DNA of 64,000 nt. Origin: JAGTVG01 sp963699805 (GTDB lineage Bacteria; Bacteroidota; Bacteroidia; Cytophagales; Cyclobacteriaceae). Each line of letters starts with the position of its first letter. Positions within the stretch are counted from its first letter, which is position 1. Under the pieces are notes generated by a model. The model was not told the DNA's origin. It made no database searches and was given only the letters and a program-made list of their open reading frames with translations. Both the position numbers and the translations under genes were made by a program. The stretch spans positions 1 through 64,000 of the forward strand of contig CAVOVH010000005.1 in the NCBI GenBank assembly GCA_963699805.1, read 5' to 3'. Shown here piece after piece: positions 51,353 to 60,603 of the stretch.

Positions 51353-52000
51353 ATGCAGGAAACTTCGAATCCACTGAAAAGCATTTTTGATGATTATCAA
51401 GCCATCGATAAGCGTTTGTTTTTTATTCTTGTATGTCTCATCACATTTTTATTGCTCTTCATTAAAAAAAATTTTATTGAAAGTCAGATTGCCGCTTTTG
51501 AGATACTTGAAGAAAGGGGGCAAATGGGTTTTTATCATCTGATCAATGCCCTGCAGTATTTTTCCATCCCCATGGTTTATCTTTATAAATTTACAGTGAG
51601 CGCCTTTATTATCTGGATCGGCTGTTTCCTGTTCGGTTATAAGATTTATTATTCAAACTTATGGCAGTTGGTGATGCTGGGGGAATGTATTTTTTTCATT
51701 CCCGAGATCATTAAAATCGGTTGGTTCCTTTTTGTCCAGACCGATCCGGAACTCTGGGATATTCGGGCCTTTTATCCCCTTTCACTGATGAATTTAGTGG
51801 ATTTCAGAGAGGTCTCCGACAAATGGCATTATCCATTAAAGGCTTTGAATGTTTTTGAAATCTTATATTGGGCGTTTTTAGTGTATGGAATCCAATATTT
51901 GTCCCGTAAGAAATATTCTGTTTCTTTGTATATTGTACTGACTTCCTATGTATTCTGGTTCCTGGTCTGGTTGAGTTTTTTTGTATTGGTATATAAATAA
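51353..52000 (+). CDS. Membrane protein of unknown function
   Basis: A 215-residue inner-membrane protein with about five membrane helices (about 25-43, 75-98, 108-128, 168-185, 192-213). It starts at ATG 51353 (MQETSN); the upstream open frame to 51266 is not preferred, since it would add hydrophobic residues without family support. The N-terminal part LKSIFDDYQAIDKRLFFIL and later loops have no motif I recognise. It is divergent from the TPR gene and upstream of purE. Confidence 0.65.
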   Translation: MQETSNPLKSIFDDYQAIDKRLFFILVCLITFLLLFIKKNFIESQIAAFEILEERGQMGFYHLINALQYFSIPMVYLYKFTVSAFIIWIGCFLFGYKIYYSNLWQLVMLGECIFFIPEIIKIGWFLFVQTDPELWDIRAFYPLSLMNLVDFREVSDKWHYPLKALNVFEILYWAFLVYGIQYLSRKKYSVSLYIVLTSYVFWFLVWLSFFVLVYK

Positions 52001-52075
52001 AACCATCAGGTTCAGATATTCGAAATGCCTTAAAAATGAGTTATCTTGTAAGTAAAAAAAAAACAATTATTAATC

Positions 52076-52585
52076 ATGGAAAATCCATTAGTTTATATTG
52101 TAATGGGAAGCAAATCAGATCTTCCGGTCATGAAAGAGGCAGCTGCTATCCTTGAGGAATTTGGAATTCCTTTTGATTTAAGTATCATGTCTGCTCACCG
52201 GACCCCGTATAAAATGATTGAATATGCTGAAAATGCCAGATCCCGGGGTGTAAAAGTCATCATCGCTGGCGCGGGTGGAGCTGCACATTTACCGGGAGTA
52301 TTTGCCGCCTTTACCACCTTACCTGTTATTGGAGTCCCCATCAAATCCAGTATTTCCATTGATGGCTGGGATTCTATCCTTTCTATCCTTCAAATGCCTG
52401 GTGGAATACCAGTAGCAACAGTGGCGTTGGATGGCGCCAGAAATGCCGGATTGCTGGCGGCGCGGATCATCAGTGCCTATGATCAAAAGATAGAGCAGAA
52501 ACTTGCTGAATTTCACAAAAAAATGGCCGAAAAGGTGGAAAAAACGGATCAGGAAGTGAAAGAAAAGGGATATAAAAATTTATAA
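52076..52585 (+). CDS. purE: N5-carboxyaminoimidazole ribonucleotide mutase PurE
   Basis: A 169-residue class I PurE of purine biosynthesis. The family start VYIVMGSKSDLPVMKEAA with the substrate-phosphate SKSD motif, MSAHRTPYKM with the conserved His, GAGGAAHLPGVFAA, and LPVIGVPI are all present. Length fits. No purK is adjacent. A small membrane-protein gene follows after nine bases. Confidence 0.96.
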   Translation: MENPLVYIVMGSKSDLPVMKEAAAILEEFGIPFDLSIMSAHRTPYKMIEYAENARSRGVKVIIAGAGGAAHLPGVFAAFTTLPVIGVPIKSSISIDGWDSILSILQMPGGIPVATVALDGARNAGLLAARIISAYDQKIEQKLAEFHKKMAEKVEKTDQEVKEKGYKNL

Positions 52586-52594
52586 AAGGAATGG

Positions 52595-52780
52595 ATGAAA
52601 TTCTATAACTGGTTGCAGAGCAGGAATATGTTCTTCTGGATCGGTGTGTCAGGCATATTCATTACGGCCCTCATCCATTGGATCATTTACCATTATAACA
52701 AAACCCATATCACGGCCCGGTTTAATTTCTACCTGGTCTGGATCATCTTTCTGATCATCAGCGCGTTTAATAAACGTTAA
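52595..52780 (+). CDS. Small two-helix membrane protein
   Basis: A 61-residue protein with two membrane helices (about 13-30 and 43-57) separated by a short basic loop (YNKTHITARF). It starts 9 bases after purE and its stop touches the convergent psd gene stop (52780/52781). I do not recognise a family. The strong amphipathic and hydrophobic pattern together with the tight spacing favours a real gene over chance. Confidence 0.55.
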   Translation: MKFYNWLQSRNMFFWIGVSGIFITALIHWIIYHYNKTHITARFNFYLVWIIFLIISAFNKR

Positions 52781-53458
52781 TTATAACTGGGCAAGTACGG
52801 TAATGCCTGCGCGGGTCATATCGCCCGGTTGTACCTTTATTTTTGCACTTACAGGTAAAAAAACATCCAGTCTCGAACCGAAACGGATAAATCCATATTC
52901 CTGTCCCTGGTCAACGAGGTCCCCTTCCTTGATATAATATTTAATCCGACGGGCCATGATACCGGCAATCTGCCGTACTACAATTGCCAAACCATTGACG
53001 TTTTCAAGCACCATGGTGGTCCGCTCATTCTCCGTACTGGATTTGGGATGCCAGGCTACCAGATATTTGCCCGGATGATACTTGAAATATTTGACCTGGC
53101 CTTTCATTGGACTTCGATTCACGTGTACATTCACCGGAGACATGAATATGGATATCTGGATCCGATCTTCTTTCAGGTATTCCCCTTCATAGGTTTTTTC
53201 CACCACGACAACCTTCCCATCCGCCGGGGCCAGAATATGATGGACATTCTCCGGGACAGATATATTCGGATGCCTGAAGAATTGCAAAACAAACATAAAC
53301 AATAGGACACTACCTCCCAGTAAAATCCACTTTAAAACATCTGAAGGATTAAAATACTGGAAGACGATCCAGTTAACAAGTACAAGAAAAACCAGTAAAA
53401 AGATCAGAATGTTTTTCCCTTCCTTATGTATTCTCATAAATTCATCTTTAAAAGCCAC
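52781..53458 (-). CDS. psd: Phosphatidylserine decarboxylase proenzyme family protein
   Basis: A 225-residue membrane-associated enzyme that makes phosphatidylethanolamine from phosphatidylserine. Two N-terminal membrane segments (about 15-33 and 41-59) precede the catalytic part. HHILAPADGKVV, SIFMSPVNVHVNRSP and the self-cleavage Gly-Ser in IRFGSRLDVF, where the pyruvoyl group is formed, are visible. The short form fits the Bacteroidota type. Overlaps the gdh start/stop region by 11 bases. Confidence 0.92.
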   Translation of the reverse strand: MAFKDEFMRIHKEGKNILIFLLVFLVLVNWIVFQYFNPSDVLKWILLGGSVLLFMFVLQFFRHPNISVPENVHHILAPADGKVVVVEKTYEGEYLKEDRIQISIFMSPVNVHVNRSPMKGQVKYFKYHPGKYLVAWHPKSSTENERTTMVLENVNGLAIVVRQIAGIMARRIKYYIKEGDLVDQGQEYGFIRFGSRLDVFLPVSAKIKVQPGDMTRAGITVLAQL

Positions 53459-54722
53459 CCCGATGACTGTAGGCTTTCGCTATTTTATCAATGGCCAGCA
53501 TGTAAGCTGCGATCCTCATGGAAACATTGTATTTCTGTGCGATCTCATACACGTTAGTGAATGAACTTTTCATGATCCGGTCAGAACGACGGCTGATTCT
53601 CTCTTTAGTCCATTTATATCCAAGACGGTTTTGTACCCATTCAAAATAACTGACTGTCACCCCACCGGCATTGGCCAGGATATCCGGAACTACCACGATC
53701 CCATTATTTTCAATAATCTCATCTGCATTGGCAGCTGTTGGTCCATTCGCCCCTTCTACGATCAATTTTGTCCGGAGTTTTCCTGCATTATGAATGGTGA
53801 TCACATCCTCAAGCGCAGCTGGTATCAATACATCGTTTTCGATCAGCAATACCTGATCTCCATTGATTTTATCTGCACCCGGCAATCCTTCCAGGGTTCC
53901 TCCATTCTTATTCCTGTATTCAATGGCTTTTTCAATATCAATTCCTTTTTCATTGACATAACCTCCGGTTATGTCTGATATGGCGATCACCTTTGCACCA
54001 CGCTCTTCCATCAATAAGGCAGTATGCGAGCCAACATTCCCAAATCCCTGAATCACACATCGTGACTGGTAGGGATTGATCTTGAGTTTTTCCATGGCCG
54101 ATAAGGCCGTGATCATTACTCCTCGTCCGGTTGCTTCCATCCTGCCCAGGGATCCACCCAGAATCAATGGTTTACCGGTGACCACACCACTGACCGTAAT
54201 GCCAGCCTGCCGTGAGTACTGGTCCATCATCCAGGCCATTTCCCGCTGCCCTGTCCCCATATCAGGAGCTGGTATATCCCGATCAGGTCCAAATACATTG
54301 GCCATGGCAATTACATAAGCACGCGTGAGCCTTTCGATCTCACCGGCGGACATCTGACGGGGATTACATTTAATCCCTCCTTTTGCACCACCATAAGGGA
54401 TATCCACCACCGCACATTTCCAAGTCATCCAGGCTGCAAGTGCCTTAATCTCATCGAGAGTAACATTGTTATCATAGCGGACCCCCCCCTTTGAAGGGCC
54501 CAATATATTGGAATGAATTACACGGTATCCTTCAAAAACACGGATCGACCCGTCATCCATCGTGACAGGCATACTTACAATAACCTGTTTGTCAGGAGAC
54601 TTCAGCACATTGTATATTTCTTCATTTAAACCCAAAATCTGGGAGGCTATCCGAAAGCGAAACATCATCGATTCAAATGGATTCTCCTTATCTTTAATTG
54701 GGGCGGGCTCAATGTATGACAT
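53448..54722 (-). CDS. gdhA: Glutamate dehydrogenase
   Basis: A 424-residue Glu/Leu/Phe/Val dehydrogenase, catalysing reversible oxidative deamination of glutamate. Blocks typical of the family are GGVRYDNNVTLDEIKALAAW, the Lys motif PYGGAKGGIKCNPR, AYVIAMANVFGPDRDIPAPD and the Rossmann motif QGFGNVGSHTALLMEERG. The size of about 420 residues is that of the NAD-linked/dual small-hexamer class rather than the about 450-residue NADP form. Co-oriented with psd, with an 11-base overlap. Confidence 0.93.
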   Translation of the reverse strand: MSYIEPAPIKDKENPFESMMFRFRIASQILGLNEEIYNVLKSPDKQVIVSMPVTMDDGSIRVFEGYRVIHSNILGPSKGGVRYDNNVTLDEIKALAAWMTWKCAVVDIPYGGAKGGIKCNPRQMSAGEIERLTRAYVIAMANVFGPDRDIPAPDMGTGQREMAWMMDQYSRQAGITVSGVVTGKPLILGGSLGRMEATGRGVMITALSAMEKLKINPYQSRCVIQGFGNVGSHTALLMEERGAKVIAISDITGGYVNEKGIDIEKAIEYRNKNGGTLEGLPGADKINGDQVLLIENDVLIPAALEDVITIHNAGKLRTKLIVEGANGPTAANADEIIENNGIVVVPDILANAGGVTVSYFEWVQNRLGYKWTKERISRRSDRIMKSSFTNVYEIAQKYNVSMRIAAYMLAIDKIAKAYSHRGGF

Positions 54723-54810
54723 AGCAAATATTAATTTTAATAGCCTGATTATTACATAAAATTACCAAATCGCTAATAAATATATCTCATTTTTACAAAA
54801 TTTTATTTTG

Positions 54811-55644
54811 TCAAATAAAGATCACTTTGATCAGGAATATGATAAATGGCATAGAAAGCAGCAATCCGTCAAATCTATCCAGGAATCCTCCATGGCCTGG
54901 CAGGACTGTCCCCGAATCCTTAATTTCAATACTTCTTTTAAAAAGTGATTCCACCAGGTCCCCATAGGTGGCCGCAATGATGATGATAAATCCGATCAGA
55001 TACCAGTCAAAAGGGGAGATATTCCGGAAATACATACCCAAAAAGGTAGCCACAATCATTGCCAGGATAAAACTGCCCAACATTCCTTCCCAGGTTTTTT
55101 TCGGAGAGACCCTTTTGAACAGCTTTGTTTTACCAAATTTCACACCTGCAAAATAGCCTCCGGTATCGGTTGCCCATAATAGAAGCAGCAAACCTATTAT
55201 GAATTGATAATTATAGGATCCATTGGAAAAAACAATGAAATTCATCAGTGAAAATGGCAATCCAATATATAATATACCAAGAAATGTATAGGCAATATTA
55301 GTAAAAGGCTTTTTCTCAATTTTATATAATTTAATCAGAAAAATAAATGTGAGCATTGGGAAAATAACAAAGTAGAATTTCTTATCGAGATGACCGCTTT
55401 CAATCAGAAAAGACAAGACAAATATGAGCAAACCATTCATCGTCCCGAAAAATTTAAGTGGTAACATCCCGTCAAGACCGGCCAAGGTATAAAACTCGAG
55501 GAGTGTCAGGCAACAAAGTAAAAAGAACACGGCAAAATAGGTCCATTCACTGTAATAGGAGGCAAATATCAGCACAATGGCTCCAACCAGGGCCGTGATG
55601 ATTCGTTGTGTAAGGTTATTGTATTTATCCAAATGTAATCTCAT
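54811..55644 (-). CDS. cdsA: Phosphatidate cytidylyltransferase CdsA
   Basis: A 277-residue polytopic membrane enzyme that makes CDP-diacylglycerol, the precursor of all phospholipids. Eight or so membrane helices are visible, and the CdsA signature near the C-terminus is seen in GDLVESLFKRSIEIKDSG followed by PGHGGFLDRFDGLL. The start MRLHLDKYNN overlaps the end of the DUF2007 gene by 20 bases. With psd one kilobase away it forms a phospholipid neighbourhood. Confidence 0.95.
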   Translation of the reverse strand: MRLHLDKYNNLTQRIITALVGAIVLIFASYYSEWTYFAVFFLLCCLTLLEFYTLAGLDGMLPLKFFGTMNGLLIFVLSFLIESGHLDKKFYFVIFPMLTFIFLIKLYKIEKKPFTNIAYTFLGILYIGLPFSLMNFIVFSNGSYNYQFIIGLLLLLWATDTGGYFAGVKFGKTKLFKRVSPKKTWEGMLGSFILAMIVATFLGMYFRNISPFDWYLIGFIIIIAATYGDLVESLFKRSIEIKDSGTVLPGHGGFLDRFDGLLLSMPFIIFLIKVIFI

Positions 55645-55831
55645 CGTTAATGAGTTTGATCGCCATTAATACTTCATCAGGATTTACATAGATCTCAAAA
55701 TTACCGAATTTGTAATTGCTGTCTTGTTTATTGACAATGACTGGCTTCAGGCTGTGATCTTCAAGAATGGCCTTTACGATTTCAGCCTTGTGCAGGGATG
55801 GATCTGAATATATTTTCTGCCACTTAACCAT
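55625..55831 (-). CDS. DUF2007 small protein (putative signal transducing protein)
   Basis: A 68-residue protein of the DUF2007 family, with a ferredoxin-like alpha/beta fold: KIYSDPSLHKAEIVKAIL, LKPVIVNKQDSNYKFG, then NFEIYVNPDEVLMAIKLI. The function of this family is unknown. It starts at ATG 55831, inside the end of the CPBP gene (8-base overlap), and overlaps cdsA by 20 bases, so all three are co-transcribed. Confidence 0.85.
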   Translation of the reverse strand: MVKWQKIYSDPSLHKAEIVKAILEDHSLKPVIVNKQDSNYKFGNFEIYVNPDEVLMAIKLINDEITFG

Positions 55832-56765
55832 AATTCTCAACAGGATGAGCTCTGACCTTTTTTCTGAATGATATCATCATGTAGATACAAATCATTGCAA
55901 AGACAGCTATTATTGAAAAAGGATAAGCTTCCTCTTCCTCAATGTTGACATTGATGGAGCCTATCTGGTATAAATAGATCATCACCAGCGTGAACCCGTT
56001 GTTTATAAAATGGGCGATGATGGGATACCACAAATTTCTTGACCAGGCATACATATAGCCAAATAACCCTCCCAGCAGTAAACGTGGAATAAATCCATAA
56101 AACTGGATATGAAATCCACTGAATAAAATAGCGGAAATCCAGATGGCCACATGAATATTCTTTAAATAGATATGTAGCTTATTTTGTATGATGCCCCTGA
56201 AAATCAGCTCCTCACCAATTGCAGGTAAAATGGCAATGACCACAAATCCCAAAAGAAACTGTTCAAACGAATCAAACTGGGTCAGAAATTCAGTAATCCG
56301 TTTAAGTTCTTCTTCCTTTTCCATCGCCCAGGTCTCGAACCACTTTAAAAAATCAGGGAAAGTCACATTAGCATTCCACTCGATAAAAAGTGTATTGACA
56401 AACATAAAAGAAACGACCATCACTACGGCTATCAGGAGATTATATACATTCACATTCCCGGTAGAAAAAAGACGGGCAAGTGATATCTTTTCAATCCATT
56501 TCAAATAAATCATCCCTCCGATAATAAAACCTCCCAATGCCCCGGAACCCTGAATCAACAGGAGTGACATGCGCTTATCATTCGTCAGTGGGGGTGATAG
56601 GAGGTTAATCAACTCGTCAATGCCCAGATTGGTTGTTAAAAACGAAATAAAAAGACCTAAAAATTGTCCTATGAATAAACAGGCTCCAAAAATCAATATC
56701 AGGAAAAACAGCGAGTACCAGGGTAAAGGTGGATCAAAGTCTAATATATAATCTGTTTTATTCAT
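55824..56765 (-). CDS. CPBP-family intramembrane metalloprotease
   Basis: A 313-residue membrane protein of the CAAX protease/bacteriocin-processing family. Family motifs are EELIFRG (EExxxR) in helix 4, GFHIQFYG (FxxxH) and HFINN (HxxxN), all intact, so it is likely an active intramembrane protease. Eight membrane helices are visible. The substrate is unknown. First gene of the operon CPBP-DUF2007-cdsA, and divergent from dusB, sharing a 12-bp palindrome in the space between. Confidence 0.9.
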   Translation of the reverse strand: MNKTDYILDFDPPLPWYSLFFLILIFGACLFIGQFLGLFISFLTTNLGIDELINLLSPPLTNDKRMSLLLIQGSGALGGFIIGGMIYLKWIEKISLARLFSTGNVNVYNLLIAVVMVVSFMFVNTLFIEWNANVTFPDFLKWFETWAMEKEEELKRITEFLTQFDSFEQFLLGFVVIAILPAIGEELIFRGIIQNKLHIYLKNIHVAIWISAILFSGFHIQFYGFIPRLLLGGLFGYMYAWSRNLWYPIIAHFINNGFTLVMIYLYQIGSINVNIEEEEAYPFSIIAVFAMICIYMMISFRKKVRAHPVENYG

Positions 56766-56771
56766 AATTGA

Positions 56772-56783
56772 TGTAAATTTACA
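56772..56783. promoter_or_regulatory. Operator-like palindrome TGTAAATTTACA between divergent genes
   Basis: A perfect 12-bp palindrome centred between the start of the CPBP gene (56765) and that of dusB (56802). It also reads as a -7-like TAAATTTA on each strand, so it could serve as a shared promoter core or a regulator site. Its half-site TGTAAA recurs at 12224-12240. Confidence 0.4.
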
Positions 56784-56801
56784 CTTTAATTGATATTATC
56801 C

Positions 56802-57809
56802 TTGGTTAAAATCGGAAACATAAATCTTGGCGAATTTCCTCTCTTACTTGCCCCAATGGAAGATGTAAGTGATCCTCCTTTCCGGGCAATTTGCAAGGAG
56901 AATGGAGCTGACCTGATGTTCACCGAATTTATTTCGGCGGAAGGGCTGATCCGGGATGCCGAAAAAAGTCTGGAAAAGCTGGATATATATGACTATGAGC
57001 GACCAATCGGTATCCAGATTTTCGGTGATAAGATCGAATCCATGCGTGAAGCGGCTGCACGGGCAGAAGAGGCTGATCCTGAACTGATCGATATAAACTA
57101 CGGCTGCCCCGTGAAAAAAGTAGCCTGTAAAGGAGCCGGAGCAGGCATTCTGTTGGATCTTCCAAAAATGCAATCGATGTCGGCCGAGATAGTGAAAAGG
57201 GTCAAAAAACCAGTTACTGTCAAAACCAGGCTCGGATGGGATGAGTCCAGTATCAGGATCGTGGAGGTTGCCAGGCGATTACAGGATGCGGGGATTCAAG
57301 CACTCACCATTCATGGAAGGACCAGGAAACAGATGTACAAGGGAATCGCCAACTGGGATCATATTGCCGAAGTAAAAAATCACCCGGATATTCACATCCC
57401 TATTTTTGGAAATGGTGATATTGATTCCCCCATAAAAGCCCTGCAATATAAAAACAAGTATGGAGTAGACGGCATCATGATTGGGCGTGCATCCATTGGA
57501 AATCCGTGGGTATTTAATGAGATCAAGTATTATTTCAATACGGGGGAATTACTGTCTTCACCAGATCTTTTTGAAAAGATCCGGACAGTCAGGAAGCACC
57601 TTGATTTTTCAATCCAATGGAAGGGGCCCAGAAAAGGAGTTTATGAGATGAGAAGACATTACACCAATTATTTCAAAGGAATGCTAAACTTTAGAACCTT
57701 CCGGATCCGTCTGGTACAATCTGAAACCTATGATCAACTTCTTGAGATCCTGGAAGAAATTTCCACCTCATACCTCGATAACAACGTCAGTGCCCAATGC
57801 ATGGAATAA
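56802..57809 (+). CDS. dusB: tRNA-dihydrouridine synthase DusB
   Basis: A 335-residue FMN enzyme that reduces uridines in the D-loop of tRNA. Motifs: PLLLAPMEDVSDPPFRAICK, the catalytic Cys in DINYGCPVKKVACKGAGAG, TVKTRLGWD, LTIHGRTRKQMYKG and the FMN-phosphate loop GIMIGRASIGNPW. No ATG fits; the frame starts TTG at 56802, giving VKIGNINLGEFPLLLAPM, or at TTG 56790. TTG 56802 is closer to the family start. It overlaps the EamA gene by 13 bases. Confidence 0.92.
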   Translation: MVKIGNINLGEFPLLLAPMEDVSDPPFRAICKENGADLMFTEFISAEGLIRDAEKSLEKLDIYDYERPIGIQIFGDKIESMREAAARAEEADPELIDINYGCPVKKVACKGAGAGILLDLPKMQSMSAEIVKRVKKPVTVKTRLGWDESSIRIVEVARRLQDAGIQALTIHGRTRKQMYKGIANWDHIAEVKNHPDIHIPIFGNGDIDSPIKALQYKNKYGVDGIMIGRASIGNPWVFNEIKYYFNTGELLSSPDLFEKIRTVRKHLDFSIQWKGPRKGVYEMRRHYTNYFKGMLNFRTFRIRLVQSETYDQLLEILEEISTSYLDNNVSAQCME

Positions 57810-58696
57810 ATAAAAGCCATCCTGAACTGACATCCTGGTCACTTTTAATCCTTCTTTCTTTCATCTGGGGTAGCTCCTTCATCCTCATGAAAAAAGGATT
57901 GATCGCATTTAAACCAGCAGAAGTGGCCGGTATCCGAATCTTATCAGCCGCAATTTTTCTTTTCCCTGTAGCCATCAGGAATTTAAAAAAAATAAAAATA
58001 AAGCAATGGCGCTATCTGTTTATCAGTGGATTTTTTGGTAGTCTTCTGCCAGCTTTCCTTTTCCCGCTGGCACAGACCAGGATAGACAGTGGAATTACAG
58101 GCATCCTGAATGCCCTTACCCCCCTGTTCACCATTCTCCTGGGAGCTTTATTCTTTCAGGTAAAATTCAACCTGAGGATCATTACAGGTATCCTTATTGG
58201 TTTTTTGGGTTCCGTGATCTTAATGCTGGCCAATGGATCCGGCGACATAATGAGGATCAATTTATTCGCGCTGTTTATTATTCTCGCTACACTATTTTAT
58301 GGATTGAATGTGAATATCATCAAGTATTATCTTGGGGATATCAAACCTGTCCACATTGCCTCTATTTCCATGCTGCTGATCGGACCTTTTGCATTTCTCT
58401 ATTTAATCCTATTTTCAGATTTGAGATCTATTTTGGTGGATCACAAAACAAGTCTTTTGCCATTATTTTATATCGTACTATTGGGTGTAATGGGAACTGC
58501 CATCGCAATGATTCTATTTAACAAACTCATTAAGATCACCAACACAATATTCGCCAGCTCAGTTACTTATCTGATCCCGATTATTGCTGTTATTTGGGGT
58601 ATAATTGATGGGGAAACACTGCGCTTCGAACATTACGCTGGAATGACGGCAATTATTATCGGAGTACTGGTTGCCAATAAAGGAAGAAATATTTAA
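57797..58696 (+). CDS. EamA/DMT-family transporter
   Basis: A 299-residue membrane protein of ten helices with an internal repeat, each half an EamA domain: the first half with SFIWGSSFILMKKGLIAFKP, the second with LFYGLNVNIIKYYLG. The family exports or imports small metabolites, often amino acids or nucleosides; the substrate here is unknown. It starts within the end of dusB (13-base overlap), so it is translationally linked. Confidence 0.9.
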   Translation: MHGINKSHPELTSWSLLILLSFIWGSSFILMKKGLIAFKPAEVAGIRILSAAIFLFPVAIRNLKKIKIKQWRYLFISGFFGSLLPAFLFPLAQTRIDSGITGILNALTPLFTILLGALFFQVKFNLRIITGILIGFLGSVILMLANGSGDIMRINLFALFIILATLFYGLNVNIIKYYLGDIKPVHIASISMLLIGPFAFLYLILFSDLRSILVDHKTSLLPLFYIVLLGVMGTAIAMILFNKLIKITNTIFASSVTYLIPIIAVIWGIIDGETLRFEHYAGMTAIIIGVLVANKGRNI

Positions 58697-58800
58697 ATCA
58701 AATTATATAAAAAAAATTCAATCTTCTCATAGAAAATGAAACTAAACACTTATGAATTGACGTTATATAGGTTAGCTGGTACCTAAAAAAAGTAATAAAA

Positions 58801-59220
58801 ATGCATTATAGCAATTTAATCTCAACCTCCATTTCAAAGAAAGAAATAGACGAAATTTTAGCAGCCATTGAACGTATCAATAAATTATTGCCACACCTGA
58901 TTACGTTATCCAACGAGGAAAAAGCTTCCTTGCCCAAGGTTAGTTTCAGTAACATTGATTTTGTGAATGAGGTCCTAGATATGGTAGAAGATAATCCGGA
59001 ACAGGTTCCAGAATCGATTAATATCCCTGAAATTCGCAGAGACATAGAATTAATCGAATCAATTACGAAAATACTTCAACCTCTGAAACAATTGGAAAAG
59101 AAACTGGAAGACAGCGCACTGCTCGCAGGGAGTGAAGCCTATATTCCCTCTCTGGCCATTTTCAATTCCATGAGAATGAGAAATCAGGAACATAAACGGC
59201 AGAGATTAACAGTAAGTTAA
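58801..59220 (+). CDS. Hypothetical protein, helical, 139 aa
   Basis: A soluble protein predicted as almost all helix, with strands of Leu/Ile at heptad spacing (ISKKEIDEILAAIERINKLL, IELIESITKILQPLKQLEKK). No membrane segment or signal peptide. I do not recognise it; it resembles small uncharacterised Bacteroidota proteins. It ends four bases within the convergent K+ channel gene end (59217-59220), so the two stops overlap. Real by length, codon use and placement. Confidence 0.75.
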   Translation: MHYSNLISTSISKKEIDEILAAIERINKLLPHLITLSNEEKASLPKVSFSNIDFVNEVLDMVEDNPEQVPESINIPEIRRDIELIESITKILQPLKQLEKKLEDSALLAGSEAYIPSLAIFNSMRMRNQEHKRQRLTVS

Positions 59221-60245
59221 TGTTTAATAAGGATCTTGTGGTTTAAATAAAGTTCACTAAAATTTTCAATCTGCCTGTCATTCCCCAATACAATTAAAAT
59301 CGTATTCTCATCGATGATCGTGTCCGGGCCAGGATTGAAAGTGAAACCTTTCTCACCCCTCTTCACTCCAATAATTGTTACGCCGGATTTTCCCCTAATA
59401 TCCAATTCACCGATGGTCTGATTCTGATAATTAGACTTAAGATCCGCAAATTTGATCTCTTCAAGATGAAGATCATCCGCTGTAACTCCATTTAATAGGT
59501 CCAGAAATTCTATCACATAAGGTTTTGTGATCAGATGAGCCATATGCAAACCACCCAGTGCATCGGGCATGATTACCTTGTGGGCACCAGCCCTGAGTAA
59601 TTTTCGCTCAGATCTGGAATCAGAAGCCCGTGCGAGGATTTTAATATCCGGATTTAATTCCCGGGCCGTAAGGGTAATAAAAACATTGTCGGTGTCCCTC
59701 GGTAAGGTGGTGACAATATAACTTGCATATTCTATTCTTGCCAACTTTAAAATTTCGTCGTCCGTAGCATCCCCCACGATCAGGTGGATACTGCCATCAT
59801 CGGGAAGCGAATTGATAATGTTTTCATCATTTTCAATGACAACGAATTCTTTTCCACTGAGGTTCAATTCTTCACAGGCTTTTGATCCATTTCGACCATA
59901 TCCGCAAACAATAACATGATTTTTCATCTTATTAACTTCTCTATCGATCATAAATTTACGAAATATATTGCGTAACCCCCCTTCAAAAAGATAACTGGTG
60001 ATCACCGATATCACATAGGCGAAAATTACCAGGTTCAGGATGATATATAGACTTACAAATATTTTACCAATAGGCTCAAGGGGTTTAACCGTGCCATAAC
60101 CAACCGTGGATATGGTAATGACGGCCATAAAAAACGAATCTGTCCAGGAATAACCTTCAATTACATGAAATCCCAAGGATCCAAATAGTAAACTGAGGAT
60201 CATCAGGACAATGGCAAATATCAACTTGGTTATCCCGGAAGGCAT
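59217..60245 (-). CDS. Potassium channel with RCK/TrkA domains
   Basis: A 342-residue ion-channel protein. Two membrane helices flank a pore loop with the selectivity filter TVGYG (TISTVGYGTVKPLEP), then a TrkA-N Rossmann domain (VIVCGYGRNGSKACEELNLS) and a TrkA-C domain (near LHLEEIKFADLKSNYQNQTI). This is the MthK-like form, where cytoplasmic RCK domains gate K+ flow on binding nucleotide or ions. TTG 60251 is an alternative start but ATG 60245 is preferred. Confidence 0.94.
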   Translation of the reverse strand: MPSGITKLIFAIVLMILSLLFGSLGFHVIEGYSWTDSFFMAVITISTVGYGTVKPLEPIGKIFVSLYIILNLVIFAYVISVITSYLFEGGLRNIFRKFMIDREVNKMKNHVIVCGYGRNGSKACEELNLSGKEFVVIENDENIINSLPDDGSIHLIVGDATDDEILKLARIEYASYIVTTLPRDTDNVFITLTARELNPDIKILARASDSRSERKLLRAGAHKVIMPDALGGLHMAHLITKPYVIEFLDLLNGVTADDLHLEEIKFADLKSNYQNQTIGELDIRGKSGVTIIGVKRGEKGFTFNPGPDTIIDENTILIVLGNDRQIENFSELYLNHKILIKH

Positions 60246-60603
60246 GCGCAATGAATGATGTGTCGTTTTAATTTTTAACCTTTCTTTTTTGTTTCTATAA
60301 ATGGAATTACCTGGTTATAACGCCAGTTAGAATCCAGTCCTAATATAATAGAAATTTTCTGGATCAAATAATTTCGTAAAAGATGCATCCTGATATCCGG
60401 ATATTCAAATTTGAATCCTATTAAATAGATAAAATTGATTACTAATCACTGCCAGGCCATGCACCCTGCATGTTTTTTTATCTGTTCTTAATTTTAGTCA
60501 ATAATTCCTGAAATAAATTATATTCTCCATTAACATTTGTTATTCGATTTCCGTTAGTTATATTACATGAAAATTTAAAATTAAACCAAGCAAATTCATT
60601 CAA
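60246..60603. other. Non-coding region between divergent K+ channel and receiver-like gene
   Basis: 358 bases, AT-rich. It must hold promoters for both genes. On the plus strand a TTTG (about 60536) stands 19 bases before TATATTAC, a poor -7 match. No gene or terminator was seen. Confidence 0.4.
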
